A DNA stretch of 30,058 nucleotides, taken from Saccoglossus kowalevskii. Lineage: Eukaryota > Hemichordata > Enteropneusta > Harrimaniidae. The notes under the pieces are model-generated. The model was not told the origin of the DNA. It worked only from the letters and a program-made list of their open reading frames with translations, and made no database searches. Location of the stretch: contig NW_003123409.1 in assembly GCF_000003605.2 (NCBI RefSeq), positions 24,941 to 54,998 of the forward strand. The letters are read 5' to 3'. The position numbers and the translations under genes are program-made. This document shows, piece by piece, positions 24,001 to 27,000 of the stretch; within the stretch, counting starts at the first letter, position 1, and each line of letters opens with the position of its first letter.

Positions 24001-27000
24001 ACTTGATTGGTCGTTATTTTTATACTGTTTATAAGTAACATCCAACATTGGTTTGATAGTCTGAACTTGACTTCCTCCACCTTCATCAGCCGCAGGTTTT
24101 TTGGTTGACTGTGATAGCTTTTGAAACATTCTACATAAAAAAACCATAATGTTACAAACACACTACAAGTTTGTATGAACAAATGCATATTAAACTACAT
24201 GATTATATAACCATTAATGATTGGTTGGTTAAATACATGTACTCCTCAAATGTTTATGGCAAATGGAATTGTGCTTATCTTTTTCTTGGCAAGTGGACTT
24301 ACCTTTTTATTGCAAGTGGATTCTTGCTTACCTTTTTATGGCAAGTGGACTTACCTTTTTATGGCAAGTGGATTCTTGCTTAACTTTTCATGGCAAGTGG
24401 ACTTACCTTTTTATGGCAAGTGGATTCTTGCTTACCTTTTTATGGCACGTGGACTTACCTTTTTATGGCAAGTGGACTGTTCCTTCTGATATCTTCCAAA
24501 CTAATGGATGCTAATGTTAGCTTGACTTCCATAGCTTTATCACTAAATATACATGCAGTCACACCAACGTCATGCATCATAAACTGAGATAAACCATGCT
24601 TATTGTCTCGTAGCTGCAACCCAGCAGCTCCATTCTTGTCCTGAAAGCAATAAATATATCCAAATATCAATATCTCATCAGTCAACAAGTATCAGTTTTA
24701 CTTGAAAACACGAGTGTGTGAGCGTCGTCGCCTTGGGTGACTCAGGGTGCCTCGCACCTGCTCAGTTTGGAGAGCCGGGGAAGTTTGGGAAAAAGATAGC
24801 GAACGATGAAATTGAAAGGTTAAAAGGTGTTTAGGTCATTTTCTCAAACATAAAATGCAACTGGGCGTGATTTTAAAATAAATTTTATACATTTTATACG
24901 AGTTTCGCTCGCATAGCAATGGACCAATACGATTACATGATACTACTTCCTCGGGGAACCATTTCGTTGCCACGGATCACTACTGCCACGACACTCAGGG
25001 CACCCCGAGGGAGCGAGGGAAACGCACTCCACTATATTCCCATACATATTAATCTCACTAAACCAATAAATTCAGTTAAGTCACTTTTGACCTTGACTTT
25101 GAACAGTGCTACATCACCATGTCCATATCAATAATCCAGAAAATGAAAACGCATTTTTAAGCAGACCTCCATTACATACATATTTTGAAAACATAATACT
25201 AACAATATTCCTGACACATTAACAGAGCTACCAAAAAACACACCTGTAAATTTCTTAAATAAAATTATTCTCACCAGTCGTGGCTCATTAGTAAATAATT
25301 CTAGATCAACTCCTTCCATTGCAAACGATACTTGGATTTCTTTCCAGTTACCAGACAATGATGTTACATCCGGCCGTTCATCTACTAACTCATCTTCAAT
25401 ACCGCTATCTTCTTTCAAAGTCTGAATACTTTCCACTTCTAACTTTCCTTCATCTCGACTTTCAATTCTTGCTTCAACTATAAGAAACCATCAAAGTTAC
25501 TACACAGCACAATTTTGTTATCAAAGAGTTATTCCATTATGTTGAGTTTTCAGCGATGATCTAAACTAGTCATATTTAGCTCGGAATCCTACACTGCTGA
25601 TGGGGTATAGTTAAACAAATCACAACTTGTATAAATAATTATTGGAAATAAATCAGCAGCTCATGCAAAGTGAGACCTCATGTGAAGTGATCATGTGAAG
25701 AGTAAACATGTAAAGTGAGATATTGTGAAGTGAGATCTCATGCAAAGTGAGATCTTGTGTGAAGTGATCATGTGAAGAATAAACATGTGAAGTGAGACAT
25801 GTGAAGTGAAATCTCATGTGAAATGAAATCTCATGTGAAGACCTTGTGAAGTGATCATGTGAAGTGAGACTTCCTGTGCAGTGAGAAGTCATGTGAAGTG
25901 AGACCATGTGAAATGATATCTTGTGTAAAGTGAGATCTCATATGAAGTGTGAAATCATATGAAGTGAGAAATCATGTAAAGTGAGATCACATGTGAAGTG
26001 AGACCTCATGTGATGTGAGATCACATGTGAAGTGATTGTGTGAAGAGTAAGCATGTGAAGAGTAAGCATGTGAAGAGTAAGCATGTGAAGTGAGATCTCA
26101 TGTGAAGTGAGACTGCATGTGAAGTGAGATCGCATGTAAAGTGATCATGTGAAGAGTAAGCATGTTAAGTGAGACATGTGAAGTGAGATCTCATGTGAAG
26201 TGATGATACATATGTTACTTACTTTGGAATGGTTGTTGAGGTAATGTTAATGTGTCTTCTGATTGGCCTTCTTTTAAATTATGCGTAGTGATCGCAAGCA
26301 TAGTAGCTAAATCTTGCTCGCCTAAATTGACCTGAAAGAACCCAAATCACTAATGATCAATAGATATGTTAAAATAAAGATCAATCGCATGTCACCAACC
26401 TGTTTTTGTCGATTAGTATTGTTTCTCTCTTCCCTAACTTTTATTGCATACCAGTGGATGTGGACAGATGCACATGATTGTCCCTGACATCCAATTCCAA
26501 CTGACTGCTGAATTAATATGTTTTGTAACATGTTGTGTGCAATTATGTTTGTATTTGTATCTTCTTTTAGAGGGCATGGCATAGATGAGAAGATGACTGA
26601 CAATTCTACACAGAGAGCTTTGGTTCAAACCATCATCTAAAGTAGGTATTTTTCATTTCATACCAATAAATACTAATTCATTTACACGCATGAATCTCTA
26701 ATACAGAAAATGTGGTTTTGTTTTTTTTGTTTCTTGCTATTTATTCCAAGCTTACCTTGATATTTTCTAGCCTTGCTTTAATATCAAATAATAATATTTC
26801 TTTAATAGTTGGTTGCAGGGCTCTCTTCACTTCGATGTGTAAACTCACTGGTTCTATGATTAGACGACGTGGTCCGTAGGCTTGGTTCTCAATGATCATA
26901 GCCCTACAATAAAGCAGAAATAAGCATGTGGATTTCATATTTGACAAGCATTCAGGCAGAAATAAGCATGTATATGTCATCTTTGACAAGCATTCAGGCA

